Position numbers and translations under genes: made by a program. Source: Cystobacter ferrugineus (GTDB lineage Bacteria; Myxococcota; Myxococcia; Myxococcales; Myxococcaceae). Taken from it: DNA of 64,000 bases. Below, piece after piece: positions 34,686 to 43,810 of the stretch. The stretch covers positions 1,325,785 to 1,389,784 of the forward strand of contig NZ_MPIN01000001.1 of the NCBI RefSeq assembly GCF_001887355.1, given 5' to 3'. The notes beneath the pieces were generated by a model, which made no database searches, was not told the origin of the DNA, and saw only the letters and a list, made by a program, of their open reading frames with translations. Every line of letters begins with the position of its first letter. Positions within the stretch are counted from its first letter, which is position 1.

Positions 34686-35966
34686 ATGTCCTCCAAGAAC
34701 AAGGTCGCGCTCGTCCTGAGCTACCAGTACCCGGGCAAGTACGCCCTCACCGTCCTGGCGGGAGCGGTGGAGTCCGATCCGGTGGGGCGGGACGTGGCCC
34801 TGCGCTTCCCCCGGGACCGGGACTCGCTGCTGGCCATGGTGCGCGAGTGCCTCGACGAGGGCTACCAGGTGGTCGTGGCGTGGTCCTTCTACTCGGCGAG
34901 CTTCCCCGCGGCGGCGGAGGAACTGGCCTGGCTGCGCGAGCAACTGGCGGGCCGCGAGGTGTTGTGCATCGCGGGCGGAGTGCACGCCACCGCCGAGACG
35001 GAACAGACGCTCCAGGCGGGCTTCGATCTCGTGGCGGTGGGCGAGGGCGAGACCATCCTCCTGGACCTGCTCGGCCGGATGATGCGCGGGGAAGATCCCC
35101 GGCAGACGCGGGGCTTCTCCCAGCTCGTGGATGGGCGCGTGGTGCCTCGGGGCCGGGGCGAGGGCGTGGTGCTCGACCACTACCCGCCCTTCGCGGCGAG
35201 GAACATGAAGTTCGGAGCCATCGAAATCACGCGTGGGTGCATCTACGCGTGCCGGTTCTGCCAGACGCCCTTCTTGAACAAGGCGCGCTTCCGGCATCGC
35301 ACCGTGGAGAACATCGCCCACTGGACGCGCGTGCTGCGCGAGGCGGGCAAGCGGGACGTGCGCTTCATCACCCCCACCTCCATGTCCTACGGCACCCAGG
35401 ACGAGTCGATGAACCTGGAGGCCGTGGAGCGGATGCTCGCCGCGGTGCGCGAGGCGATGGGCCCCGAGGGCCGGGTGTTCTACGGCACCTTCCCCTCGGA
35501 GGTCCGGCCCGAGCACGTGACGCCCGAGGCGCTCGCCCTGCTCAAGCGCTACGTGGACAACGACAACCTCATCATCGGGGGGCAGTCCGGCAGCGAGCGC
35601 ATCCTCCAGGAGACCCGCCGGGGTCATGACGTGGAGACGGTGGTACGGGCGGCGAGTCTGGCGGTGGAGTGGGGCTTCGTGCCCAACGTGGACTTCATCC
35701 TCGGCCTGCCGGGGGAGACTCCCGAGGACGTCCAGGCGACCCTGGTGTTGATGCGGCGCCTGGCGCACGTGGGCGCGAAGGTTCATGGTCATACGTTCAT
35801 GCCGCTGCCCGGGACGCCCTACCGCGACGCGCCCCCGGGCTCGGTGGACGACGAGACCCGGCGGGAGTTGGATCGCCTGGCGTCGCAAGGCCGCCTGTAT
35901 GGCCACTGGAAGCAGCAGGTGCGCCTGGCGAACGGAATCGCCTCACGGCGTCAGCCCAGGCGTTGA
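34686..35966 (+). CDS. B12-binding domain / radical SAM protein (TIGR04013-like)
   Basis: 426 aa from ATG. The N-terminal 150 residues form a cobalamin-binding-like Rossmann domain (VVVAWSFYSASF, IAGGVHATAETEQTL, VAVGEGE). The radical SAM core follows, with CIYACRFC (CxxxCxxC, about 188-195), GGQSGSERIL and FILGLPGETPEDV. The layout resembles the MJ_1487/MJ_0865-type B12/radical SAM proteins found in archaea and myxobacteria. The reaction is unknown; methyl transfer to an unactivated carbon is plausible. It is the first gene after the low-GC island. Confidence 0.85.
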   Translation: MSSKNKVALVLSYQYPGKYALTVLAGAVESDPVGRDVALRFPRDRDSLLAMVRECLDEGYQVVVAWSFYSASFPAAAEELAWLREQLAGREVLCIAGGVHATAETEQTLQAGFDLVAVGEGETILLDLLGRMMRGEDPRQTRGFSQLVDGRVVPRGRGEGVVLDHYPPFAARNMKFGAIEITRGCIYACRFCQTPFLNKARFRHRTVENIAHWTRVLREAGKRDVRFITPTSMSYGTQDESMNLEAVERMLAAVREAMGPEGRVFYGTFPSEVRPEHVTPEALALLKRYVDNDNLIIGGQSGSERILQETRRGHDVETVVRAASLAVEWGFVPNVDFILGLPGETPEDVQATLVLMRRLAHVGAKVHGHTFMPLPGTPYRDAPPGSVDDETRRELDRLASQGRLYGHWKQQVRLANGIASRRQPRR

Positions 35967-36029
35967 GCCAGCAAGCAGGGGTGGGGAAGGTGAATACCCA
36001 CCCGGGGACGGCTACTCTCCGCCCTCGCG

Positions 36030-37286
36030 ATGCGCTTCTCGTTCGTCCACGCCGCCGATCTGCACCTGGATACTCCCTTCCGAGGTGTGCCCGTCGACTC
36101 GGGACTCCTGGGCGCGTTCCAGCAAGCCACCTTCCGGGCCTTCTCCCGCATCGTGGACCTGTGCCTGCGCGAGCGCGTGGCCTTCCTGCTGCTCGCCGGA
36201 GATCTCTTCGACATGAAGGATCGCTCGGTGCGCGCCCGGCTGGCGCTCCGGCGCGAGCTGGAGCGGCTGCACGTGGCGGGCATCCAGACCTTCATCGTCC
36301 ATGGCAACCATGATCCCCTGAGCGGAGACACGGGCACCCTCGGCCTGCCGGAATCGGTGAAGGTGTTCGGCGCCGGGTGGGAGGAGGCCGAGGTCCGCCG
36401 CGAGGGGCGGCTCGTGTGCCGGGTGCAGGGCATCTCCTATCCGGACGCGGAGGTGCGCGAGAACCTCTCGGCGCGCTTTGGCCGCACGGCACCGGACTTC
36501 ACGGTGGGCCTGCTGCACGCGAACCTGGGGGGCGTGGAGGGCCATGCCAACTACGCGCCCTGCACGCTGGAGGACCTGGCCGCGCGGGGGCTCGATTATT
36601 GGGCGCTGGGCCACGTGCACACCCGCGCCGAGTACCCGCTCCCCGGTGGCGCGGTGGCCGTCTACCCGGGCAATCCGCAGGGCCGGCACGTCAACGAGAC
36701 GGGCGAGCGCGGCTGTGTCCTGGTGGAGGTCGAGGACGGACGCACGCGGCGCCGGTTCGTCCCGGTGGACACCGTGCGCTGGCACCGGCTGGACGTTCCC
36801 CTCACGGGGCTCACCTCGCTCGACGCGCTCGTGGCCGCCCTGCTGGAACGGGTGGACACGGAGTGCTCGGCGGAGCTGGAGGGCCACGCGCTGCGGCTCA
36901 CGCTCACGGAGCGGGGGCCGCTGCATCGTGAGCTGGCCCGGCCCGACGCGCTCGCCCAGTTGGAGGCGGACGTGCGCGAGCAGCTCGCCCGGCGTCACCC
37001 GCCCGTGCTGCTCGAGTCCCTGCGCGACGCGAGCCGGCCCGCGCTGGACCTGGAGGCGGTGCGGCTCGCGGGAGGCTTCTCCGGCACCCTGCTCGCCGAG
37101 GCCGAGGCGCTGGCGGCGGACCCCGAGGCCCTGACCGCGCTGTGGGCGGAGGAGGAGGACCTGCGTGTGCTCTCCCAGCGCTTGCGGCGCCTGGGCGTGG
37201 ACGCGCTGGATCCTCCCCGGCCGGAGTGGGTGGAGGAGGCGGGGGCGCGGGTGGTGGAGGAGCTTCACGAGGAGGAGGCGGGATGA
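36030..37286 (+). CDS. DNA repair metallophosphoesterase (SbcD/YhaO-like)
   Basis: 418 aa from ATG. Calcineurin-like metal motifs are present: FVHAADLHLD (D-x-H), LAGDLFDMKD (GDxxD), VHGNHDPLSG (GNHD) and YWALGHVHTR (GHxH). This is the exonuclease subunit of an SbcCD/Mre11-Rad50-like complex. Its ATG-TGA overlap with the ATPase gene downstream (ATGA at 37283-37286) shows tight coupling. The C-terminal 190 residues are a capping/association region. It is not the classical SbcD but the YhaO subgroup, by its pairing with a YhaN-type protein. Confidence 0.9.
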   Translation: MRFSFVHAADLHLDTPFRGVPVDSGLLGAFQQATFRAFSRIVDLCLRERVAFLLLAGDLFDMKDRSVRARLALRRELERLHVAGIQTFIVHGNHDPLSGDTGTLGLPESVKVFGAGWEEAEVRREGRLVCRVQGISYPDAEVRENLSARFGRTAPDFTVGLLHANLGGVEGHANYAPCTLEDLAARGLDYWALGHVHTRAEYPLPGGAVAVYPGNPQGRHVNETGERGCVLVEVEDGRTRRRFVPVDTVRWHRLDVPLTGLTSLDALVAALLERVDTECSAELEGHALRLTLTERGPLHRELARPDALAQLEADVREQLARRHPPVLLESLRDASRPALDLEAVRLAGGFSGTLLAEAEALAADPEALTALWAEEEDLRVLSQRLRRLGVDALDPPRPEWVEEAGARVVEELHEEEAG

Positions 37287-40200
37287 CGGGGGGACTGCGG
37301 GTCGATCTGTTGCGCGTCCAGGGTTTTGGTCACTTCTCGGACTACGAGCTGGAGCTGCGGCCGGGTCTCAACCTGCTGTACGGACCCAACGAGGCGGGCA
37401 AGAGCACGCTGCTCGCGTTCCTCCGGGGCATGTTGTTCGGCTTCGACAGGAAGGGCCGCACGGAGCCCCGGTACGAGCCCGAGGTGGGGACGCGGGCGGG
37501 CGAGTTGTTCGTGAGCGCGGCCACGGGCGCCCTGGTGGTGAAGCGCTACAAGAAGACGGTGAAGGTGTTGGATGCGGAGGGGCATGAGCTGAGCGCCTCC
37601 CGGCTGGACGAGGCGCTGGCGCACGTCTCCCGGGAGCTGTTCTGCGAGGTCTTCGCCTTCGGTCTGGATGAGCTGTCCAGCTTCGAGCGCCTGTCCCAGG
37701 AGGATGGGGTCTCCCGGGCGCTGTTCGCCGCGGGGCTCAGGGGCGCGCGCCGGCTGCCCGAGGTGGAGAAACACCTGGAGACGCGGGCCGGAGCGCTCTT
37801 CAAGAAGACGGGCAAGGTCCCCGAGCTCAACCAGGTGCTCTTGCGACTGGAGGAGGTCCGTCAACAGCTCGGTGAGTTGAAGGATAGACCGGCGCGCTAC
37901 TTCCAGGAGCGCGAGCGGCTGCTGTCGTTGGGGCGGGAGCGCGAGGAGACGCAGCGGCTGCTGGAGACCTGCACGCGCGAGCTGCGGCGGCTGTCCCGAT
38001 TGGAGTCGGCGCTGGAGTATCTGAGCCGCCTGGCGCGGCTCGACGAGGAATGGGAGCGGCTGCCCGACCTGTCCTCCTTCCCGAGCGAGGGGGTGCCCCG
38101 GCTGGAGGCCTTGCTGCAACGTGGCAAGGCGCTGCTGGCGGAGCAATCCCGGCTCGAGGCGTTGCTCGGGGCGGTGGAAGAAGAGCGTGGCCAGTTGTCC
38201 TCCGCCATGCTGGCGCGCGAGCGGGAGGAGGCCTTGCGCTCGGCGTGGGGAGCCTTCACCGCGAGGGCCGAGCTGCTGCGGGCGCTCCCCGGACGCCGCC
38301 TGGCGCTCGACGCCCGGCGACAGGACGTGGAGCGGGCGGTGGAGGGGCTCGGCCTGGAGGTGGACCTGCCCGGGCTGATGGCCCTGGAACTGGGCGCGGC
38401 GGCGCGCGGCGCCCTGGAGGGACTCGCCGAGCGGCTGTCCAAGGCGGAGGGCGAGCGGCGCGAGGCGGAAGTGGCGCTCGTCCGGGCCCGGGGGGAGCGT
38501 GAGCGCATCGTGTCCGCGCTGGCGCGGCTCCAGGCGGAGCGGGCGGGGCTCCCGGACGTCTCCGCGGCGGAGATCCGCCAGCAGCAGGTGGCGCTGGGGC
38601 GGATGAAGTTGCTGCGGATGGAGCGCGATCTGGTGGCGGCGCAGCGCACCGAGTTGCAGCAGCGGCTGCAGTCGCTGCGCGCCGCATCCGAGCCCGAGCC
38701 CGGACCGGCGCCCTCGTCCCTGGGGACGTGGCTCGGCGTGGGGTTGGCGGTGGTGCTCGTCGTCGGGGTGGGCCTCGCCTGGGGTGCGGCGGCGGGGGCC
38801 CTGGCCACCCTGGGCGCGTTGTTGCTCGCCGTGCCGCTGGTGCTCGGGCACCAGGGGGCCGTGAGGACTCACCAACGCATGGCCGAGGCCCACGCCGCGC
38901 GCCAGCGTCAGCACGCGCAGGAGATGACCCGGGTGCAGTCGGCGCTGGACAGCCTCGTGGGGCGGCGCGTGGCGGTGGAGCGGGAGCTGGCGCTGGCCGC
39001 GAGCGAGGCGGGAGTGGCCGCGGATGAACCGGTGGCGGGGCTGGCCAGGGTGGAGGCGGCGCTGGCGGAGACGCTGAGGCAGGCCGAGCGGGTGGAGCAC
39101 CTCGGACGCGAGCGCGAGGCGCGCCAGGCGGAGGCGGATGCGGCGGGGCGCGAGGTGCAGGTGGCGGAGCTGGCGGGACGGCGGGCCGACATGCTGCTGC
39201 GCACGCTCCGGGGAGAGCTGTCGCTCGTGCTCGATGCGCGGGGTTTTCCCGCGAACCTCTCCGCGCAGCGGGCGCTGGAGCTGTGGCGCGACACGGCCGA
39301 GCAGCGGCGGCGGCTGGTGGAGTTCAACGTGGAGGAGCGGGCCCTGGCCGCGGACGAGTCGGGCTGCGAGGCCGTGGTGACCCGGTTGTACGAGGAGGCC
39401 CGGGCGGCGGGGCACTCCGCGGAGGGCTCGGCCGAGGCGCTGGCCTCGCGGGTGGCCTCGGCCCTGGAGGAGCAGAAGGCGCGGGAGGCGCGGCTGCGGG
39501 AGCTGCGCGCGCGCGCGGAGGACCTGTCCGGGGAGCGGGCCCGGCTGCTGCGTCTGCGGGAGGCCGAGACGCGGGCGGTGGATGAGCTGCTGGCCCAGGG
39601 CGGCGCGGACTCGGAGGAGTCCTTCCGTCAGCGGGCGCGGCGGGCGGAGCGCTTCGAGGAACTCATGGGGCAGCGGCGCGAGCTGCGCTCGCGGGTCGAG
39701 GCCGCCACGGGACTGACGGCGGAGGTGGCGCGCGCGGCCATCGAGGCGGAGGGGGGCGAGGAGCGGCTGCGCGAGCGGGTGGGGCAGTTGCGCATCCAGG
39801 AGCCCGCCCACGCCGGGCGCCTCGAGCAGTTGCACACGGACTATGGCGCCGCCCGGAGCCAGCTCGCGCAATGGGAGGGGGACGAGCAACTGGCGCGGCT
39901 GCGCACCCAGGAGGAGTGGCTGCGGGCGAAGGCCGCGGAGCTGGCCACGCGCTACGCGAAGGACCGGCTGGCGCTGGCCCTGTTGGCGCGGGCGCGGCGG
40001 CGCTTCGAGCAGGAGCAGCAGCCGCGCGTCATCCAGCTCGCCTCGGAGCACTTCGCGGCGCTGACGGAGGGCCGCTACCGGCGCGTGTTCGTTCCGGCGG
40101 GGGGCTCGCGGGAGCTGCGAGTCTCTGGAGCGCGGCGCGACTGGAGCCCCGAGGAGTTGTCGCGGGGCACGCGCGAGCAGCTCTACCTGGCGTTCCGGCT

Positions 40201-40489
40201 GGCGGTCATCCAGGACTTCGGTGAGACGCGCGGCGCGCTGCCGCTCATGGTGGACGACATCCTGGTCAACTTCGATCCCCGGCGCGCGCGCGGAACGCTG
40301 GAGCTGCTGGCCCGGCTGTCCACGCACCACCAGGTCATCGCCTTCACCTGCCACCCCTGGCTGCGCGAGCTCTTCGAGGACAAGGGCGCCCGGGTGGTGG
40401 AGCTCCCCGCGAGCGGCGGGGCCGTTCCTTCCCGCGGGGACTCCCCGGGTGACGTGGCCCCGATGGCGCGCCGCGTGGTGAACCGCTGA
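37283..40489 (+). CDS. SMC-like AAA ATPase (YhaN/SbcC-like)
   Basis: 1068 aa from ATG 37283. The N-terminal ATPase half has a Walker A (YGPNEAGKST, about 34-43) and the YhaN-typical FGFDRKGRTEPRYEPEVG. The C-terminal half holds the ABC signature-like ELSRGTREQLYLAFRLA and Walker B MVDDILVNFDPRR, then a His switch (TCHPWL). Between them are long Arg/Glu-rich coiled coils, interrupted near 485-530 by two hydrophobic helices (TWLGVGLAVVLVVGV... ALLLAVPLVLG) that may anchor it to the membrane, as in other YhaN-like proteins. It works with the nuclease encoded just upstream. Confidence 0.9.
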   Translation: MTGGLRVDLLRVQGFGHFSDYELELRPGLNLLYGPNEAGKSTLLAFLRGMLFGFDRKGRTEPRYEPEVGTRAGELFVSAATGALVVKRYKKTVKVLDAEGHELSASRLDEALAHVSRELFCEVFAFGLDELSSFERLSQEDGVSRALFAAGLRGARRLPEVEKHLETRAGALFKKTGKVPELNQVLLRLEEVRQQLGELKDRPARYFQERERLLSLGREREETQRLLETCTRELRRLSRLESALEYLSRLARLDEEWERLPDLSSFPSEGVPRLEALLQRGKALLAEQSRLEALLGAVEEERGQLSSAMLAREREEALRSAWGAFTARAELLRALPGRRLALDARRQDVERAVEGLGLEVDLPGLMALELGAAARGALEGLAERLSKAEGERREAEVALVRARGERERIVSALARLQAERAGLPDVSAAEIRQQQVALGRMKLLRMERDLVAAQRTELQQRLQSLRAASEPEPGPAPSSLGTWLGVGLAVVLVVGVGLAWGAAAGALATLGALLLAVPLVLGHQGAVRTHQRMAEAHAARQRQHAQEMTRVQSALDSLVGRRVAVERELALAASEAGVAADEPVAGLARVEAALAETLRQAERVEHLGREREARQAEADAAGREVQVAELAGRRADMLLRTLRGELSLVLDARGFPANLSAQRALELWRDTAEQRRRLVEFNVEERALAADESGCEAVVTRLYEEARAAGHSAEGSAEALASRVASALEEQKAREARLRELRARAEDLSGERARLLRLREAETRAVDELLAQGGADSEESFRQRARRAERFEELMGQRRELRSRVEAATGLTAEVARAAIEAEGGEERLRERVGQLRIQEPAHAGRLEQLHTDYGAARSQLAQWEGDEQLARLRTQEEWLRAKAAELATRYAKDRLALALLARARRRFEQEQQPRVIQLASEHFAALTEGRYRRVFVPAGGSRELRVSGARRDWSPEELSRGTREQLYLAFRLAVIQDFGETRGALPLMVDDILVNFDPRRARGTLELLARLSTHHQVIAFTCHPWLRELFEDKGARVVELPASGGAVPSRGDSPGDVAPMARRVVNR

Positions 40490-40508
40490 CAGCCCGGCAT
40501 CCCGATTA

Positions 40509-40522
40509 GCTGACGCGTCAGC
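40509..40522. promoter_or_regulatory. 14-bp perfect palindrome upstream of the glucanase gene
   Basis: GCTGACGCGTCAGC, 110 bp before the GH87-like gene start and 20 bp after the preceding stop. The flanks are AT-rich (ATGATATTTTACGG...), suggesting a promoter. It is a candidate operator; the central GACGCGTC also forms the core of the palindrome at 25476-25487. Confidence 0.35.
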
Positions 40523-40632
40523 CAATGATATTTTACGGATACTGCTTTTTCATGTTTACTTGGGAAAGCAGTTCTAGCTGGATTCCTTTCCGGGTGAGGA
40601 GCATCCACCCTCGACGATGGAGAGGAGTTCCA

Positions 40633-43600
40633 ATGGGTACAGCGAAGAAGAACGCGTGGCGGACATGGGGCGGCCGGATTCTCGTGGCGTCGTGGTTGAG
40701 CGCTGGCGTGGGATGCGGAGCCTCGGCGGACTTGTTCGTCGAGGAAGGACTGGCTTCGGAGCGGCAAGCCGCCGGGTCCACCTATGAAGCGGAGTCGGCG
40801 GCGCTGTCGGGCGGTGCGGTCATCGCGACCGACCACGCTGGCTATTCGGGCTCCGGCTTCGTGGGAGGCTTCACGGATGGGAACAAGGGCAATGCCGCCG
40901 CCCAGTTCACTGTCAGCATCTCCGCTGCGGGGAACTTCGACGTGACGCTGCGCTACGCCAATGGGACGGGCAGTGCGCAGACGTTGAGCCTTTATGTCGA
41001 TGGCACCAAGGTGAAGCAGATCTCCCTGGGCGCGACGGCCAACTGGGACAACTGGGGCACGAGGACCGATACGCTCAGCCTGGGCGCGGGCACCCACACC
41101 TTGCGCTACAAGTTCGACACGACCGACTCCGGCAACGTCAACCTGGACAACCTCACCCTCAGTGCACAAGCCACTCCTCCGCCCGCGGGTTCGGGCCCCC
41201 TCTATGAGGCGGAGTCGGCGGCGTTGTCGGGCGGTGCGGTCATCGCGACCGACCACCCCGGCTATTCGGGCACGGGCTTCGTGGGAGGCTTCACGGATGG
41301 GAACAAGGGCAATGCCGCCGCCCAGTTCACCGTCAATGCGTCCGCCACGGGCAACCATGACGCGACGCTGCGCTATGCCAATGGCACGGGCGGCGCGCAG
41401 ACGTTGAGCCTCTATGTCGATGGCACCAAGGTGAAGCAGATCTCCTTGGACGCGACGGCCAACTGGGACAGTTGGGGCACGAGGACCGATACGCTCAGCC
41501 TGGGCGCGGGCACCCACACCCTGCGCTACAAGTTCGACACGACCGACTCCGGCAACGTCAACCTGGACAGCCTCAACCTGACCGCGGCCACCCCTCCTCC
41601 GCCTCCTCCCACGGGTTCGGGCTTCGTCTATGAGGCGGAGGAGCAGTTCTTCTCTGGAGGTGTCGCCAAGGAGTCCGCCTGGCTGCGCGACTTCTCCGCT
41701 CCCGGTGCGAGGGTCATCTTCACGGTCAACCTGGACGCGGCGGCGGCCACGAGCGTGGGTCTGCGCTATCTCAACAACTCGGGGACGAACAAGACCCTGA
41801 ACGTCTATGTCAATGGCGTGTTCGCCCTGACCACGACCCTGGCCCCTACCGGCTCCACCTGGTCGGGGAAGACGGAGACCCTGAGCCTGCGTCGAGGGCT
41901 CAATACCATCACCTACCAATACGACAGTGTGAACACTGGAGGGGTCGACATCGACGCCCTCACCGTCGTGAATGGCAAGGCCCTGGCTGACCGAGGCGCC
42001 ACGGTGCCCTACCAGGAACTGGAAGCCGAGGCGGGCACGACCAACGCCACGGTGCTCAACCCCAATCGGACTCCCGGCACGGTGGAGGCCGAGTCCTCGG
42101 GTCGCCGGGCCGTCAAGCTCACCCAGACGGGCCACTACGTGCAGTGGAGCGCGCCCCAGGCGGCCAACTCGCTCGTCGTCCGCTACGGCATGCCGGACGC
42201 GCCGGCCGGAGGCGGTATCAACGCGACGCTGAGCCTGTACGTCAATGGAACGAAGCTCCAGACCCTGAACCTGACCTCCCGTCATGCCTGGGTCTACGGT
42301 GGGTATCCCTACGGTGACAGCCCGAGCACGCCGTCCAAGCCGGGTGAGTGGGATCCGGGTCCCCATCGCTTCTACGACGAGAGCCGGTTCCTGCTGTCGT
42401 CGTCCATTCCGGCGGGGGCCACCGTCAAGCTGCAGAAGGACGGCGGAGACACCGCGGCCTATTACACCATCGATTTGATTGATCTCGAGCAGGTGGAGGC
42501 TCCCCAGCCCATGCCCGCGAACTTCGTGAGCATCACGTCGTTCGGAGCCATCGCGGACGACAACGGAGACGACACCCAGGCGATCCTCAACGCCATCTCC
42601 AACGCGAAGTCCACCGGCAGGGCGGGGGTCTGGATTCCCTCGGGCGCCTTCAACATCAACAGCCGGGTGACATTGGACAACATCCACCTGCGCGGCGCGG
42701 GCCCCTGGTACACGCGCATCCAGGCCACCAATATCGGCGAGCACTTCACCGGCACGGGAAGCAACGTCAAGGTGATCGACCTGGCGTATTTCGGCAACGT
42801 CGTCGAGCGCAACGATGGAGCGGACCGGGCGGCGTTCGAGGGGAGCTTTGGCACGGGCTCGCTCATCCAGAACGTCTGGATCGAGCATGCGAAGGTCGGC
42901 TACTGGATCCGTCCCGGTACGGATGGCCTGTACATCGTCAATGGCCGGGTGCGGAACAGCTACGCCGACGGCATCAACCTCCACGCGGGCGTCAAGAACA
43001 CCATGGTCAGCCATGTCCACGCCCGCAACACGGGCGATGACGCCTTCGCCATGTGGTCCGATGGCGCCATCAACGAGAACTGCACGTTCCGCCATGACAC
43101 CGCGCAACTGCCCAATCTCGCCAACACCTTCGCCATCTACAACGGCCGGGACAACAAGCTCCTGGACAGCGTGGGCGCGGACACGCACTACGCCTCCTCG
43201 GGTGTGCTCATCACCGACTGGTTCGCGGACCTGCCCTTCCTGGGCACCACGGAGGTCAGGCGCGTGACCTTCAACCGGACGGGTGGCGAGCAGACGGTGA
43301 ACTTCAGCATGAACGCCGGGGCCGTGTGGGTCCATGGGGTGAGAAGGGAAATCTCGGGGCACATCCTCGTCGAGGACGTGGAGATCAACGACAGCACCTT
43401 CTCGGGCATCAAGATCAGCTGGGGAAAGGGCGCGAGCACGAATCCCCCCGTGAACAACCACGCCATCTCCCCCGTGACCCTGAAGAACGTCACCATCAAG
43501 GGCGCGGGGGCCTATGGGTTGGAGACCTTCAATGTGCCTGGGACGGCCACCTGCACCAACGTCACCGTGACGGGCGCGGCCTTGGGGGGGCTCAGCAACC

Positions 43601-43650
43601 ACAACAACCGGTACACCTTCAACAAGGTCTCGGGCAACACCGGCTGGTGA
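40633..43650 (+). CDS. Secreted alpha-1,3-glucanase-like enzyme (GH87-type beta-helix) with repeated CBMs
   Basis: 1005 aa from ATG 40633 (AGAGGAG at 40621). The N-terminal signal ends near SAGVGC, possibly lipidated. Two nearly identical carbohydrate-binding modules (CBM35/6-like, about 50-180 and 190-320) are followed by a third, more distant one (about 330-450) and a fourth beta-sandwich (about 455-620). The catalytic part (about 630-1005) is a parallel beta-helix opening with SITSFGAIADDNGDDTQAI. Active-site-like acids occur in YADGINLHAG and NTGDDAFAMWS, matching the Asp/Asp-Asp arrangement of GH87 mycodextranase/alpha-1,3-glucanase. It probably digests fungal cell-wall alpha-1,3-glucan. 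Confidence 0.82.
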   Translation: MGTAKKNAWRTWGGRILVASWLSAGVGCGASADLFVEEGLASERQAAGSTYEAESAALSGGAVIATDHAGYSGSGFVGGFTDGNKGNAAAQFTVSISAAGNFDVTLRYANGTGSAQTLSLYVDGTKVKQISLGATANWDNWGTRTDTLSLGAGTHTLRYKFDTTDSGNVNLDNLTLSAQATPPPAGSGPLYEAESAALSGGAVIATDHPGYSGTGFVGGFTDGNKGNAAAQFTVNASATGNHDATLRYANGTGGAQTLSLYVDGTKVKQISLDATANWDSWGTRTDTLSLGAGTHTLRYKFDTTDSGNVNLDSLNLTAATPPPPPPTGSGFVYEAEEQFFSGGVAKESAWLRDFSAPGARVIFTVNLDAAAATSVGLRYLNNSGTNKTLNVYVNGVFALTTTLAPTGSTWSGKTETLSLRRGLNTITYQYDSVNTGGVDIDALTVVNGKALADRGATVPYQELEAEAGTTNATVLNPNRTPGTVEAESSGRRAVKLTQTGHYVQWSAPQAANSLVVRYGMPDAPAGGGINATLSLYVNGTKLQTLNLTSRHAWVYGGYPYGDSPSTPSKPGEWDPGPHRFYDESRFLLSSSIPAGATVKLQKDGGDTAAYYTIDLIDLEQVEAPQPMPANFVSITSFGAIADDNGDDTQAILNAISNAKSTGRAGVWIPSGAFNINSRVTLDNIHLRGAGPWYTRIQATNIGEHFTGTGSNVKVIDLAYFGNVVERNDGADRAAFEGSFGTGSLIQNVWIEHAKVGYWIRPGTDGLYIVNGRVRNSYADGINLHAGVKNTMVSHVHARNTGDDAFAMWSDGAINENCTFRHDTAQLPNLANTFAIYNGRDNKLLDSVGADTHYASSGVLITDWFADLPFLGTTEVRRVTFNRTGGEQTVNFSMNAGAVWVHGVRREISGHILVEDVEINDSTFSGIKISWGKGASTNPPVNNHAISPVTLKNVTIKGAGAYGLETFNVPGTATCTNVTVTGAALGGLSNHNNRYTFNKVSGNTGW
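40783..41590 (+). repeat. Tandem 420-bp repeat encoding two near-identical CBMs
   Basis: Unit 1 begins at 40783 and unit 2 at 41203, an offset of exactly 420 bp (140 codons). Long stretches are identical at DNA level, for example those encoding GGAVIATDH and TLSLYVDGTKVKQISL. The high nucleotide identity points to a recent duplication or ongoing gene conversion. Confidence 0.9.
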
Positions 43651-43671
43651 CGGCGCCTTGCTGACGTCCTC

Positions 43672-43713
43672 CCGGGGAAGGCCGATGGGCAGGGTGCTCA
43701 CGGCCTTCCCCGG
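43672..43713 (+). terminator. Hairpin after the glucanase gene
   Basis: Perfect 12-bp stem: CCGGGGAAGGCC (43672-43683) and GGCCTTCCCCGG (43702-43713), with an 18-nt loop, 22 bp past the stop codon. This is a likely transcription terminator, though the following bases (AGCTGTTCTGGG) are not a strong U-tract. Confidence 0.6.
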
Positions 43714-43810
43714 AGCTGTTCTGGGGGAGGCGCTTCCCATCCCAGTGGACGGCACCCACGAGGCTGCTAAGAGGGGGACGCGCCCCCATCCACGAGAGGA
43801 AGCCGCCTTC

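Noticed and set aside
34686-35966. B12/radical SAM protein as the activase of the glycyl-radical enzyme
   Set aside because: It has a cobalamin-binding domain and the CxxxCxxC spacing of another subfamily, and lies 15 kb away. Activases are small proteins with extra ferredoxin-like clusters.
37265-40525. 1086-codon minus-strand frame opposite the YhaN-like gene
   Set aside because: It covers the antisense of a coiled-coil ATPase; the Leu/Arg/Gln/His-rich product has no domain and no start context.
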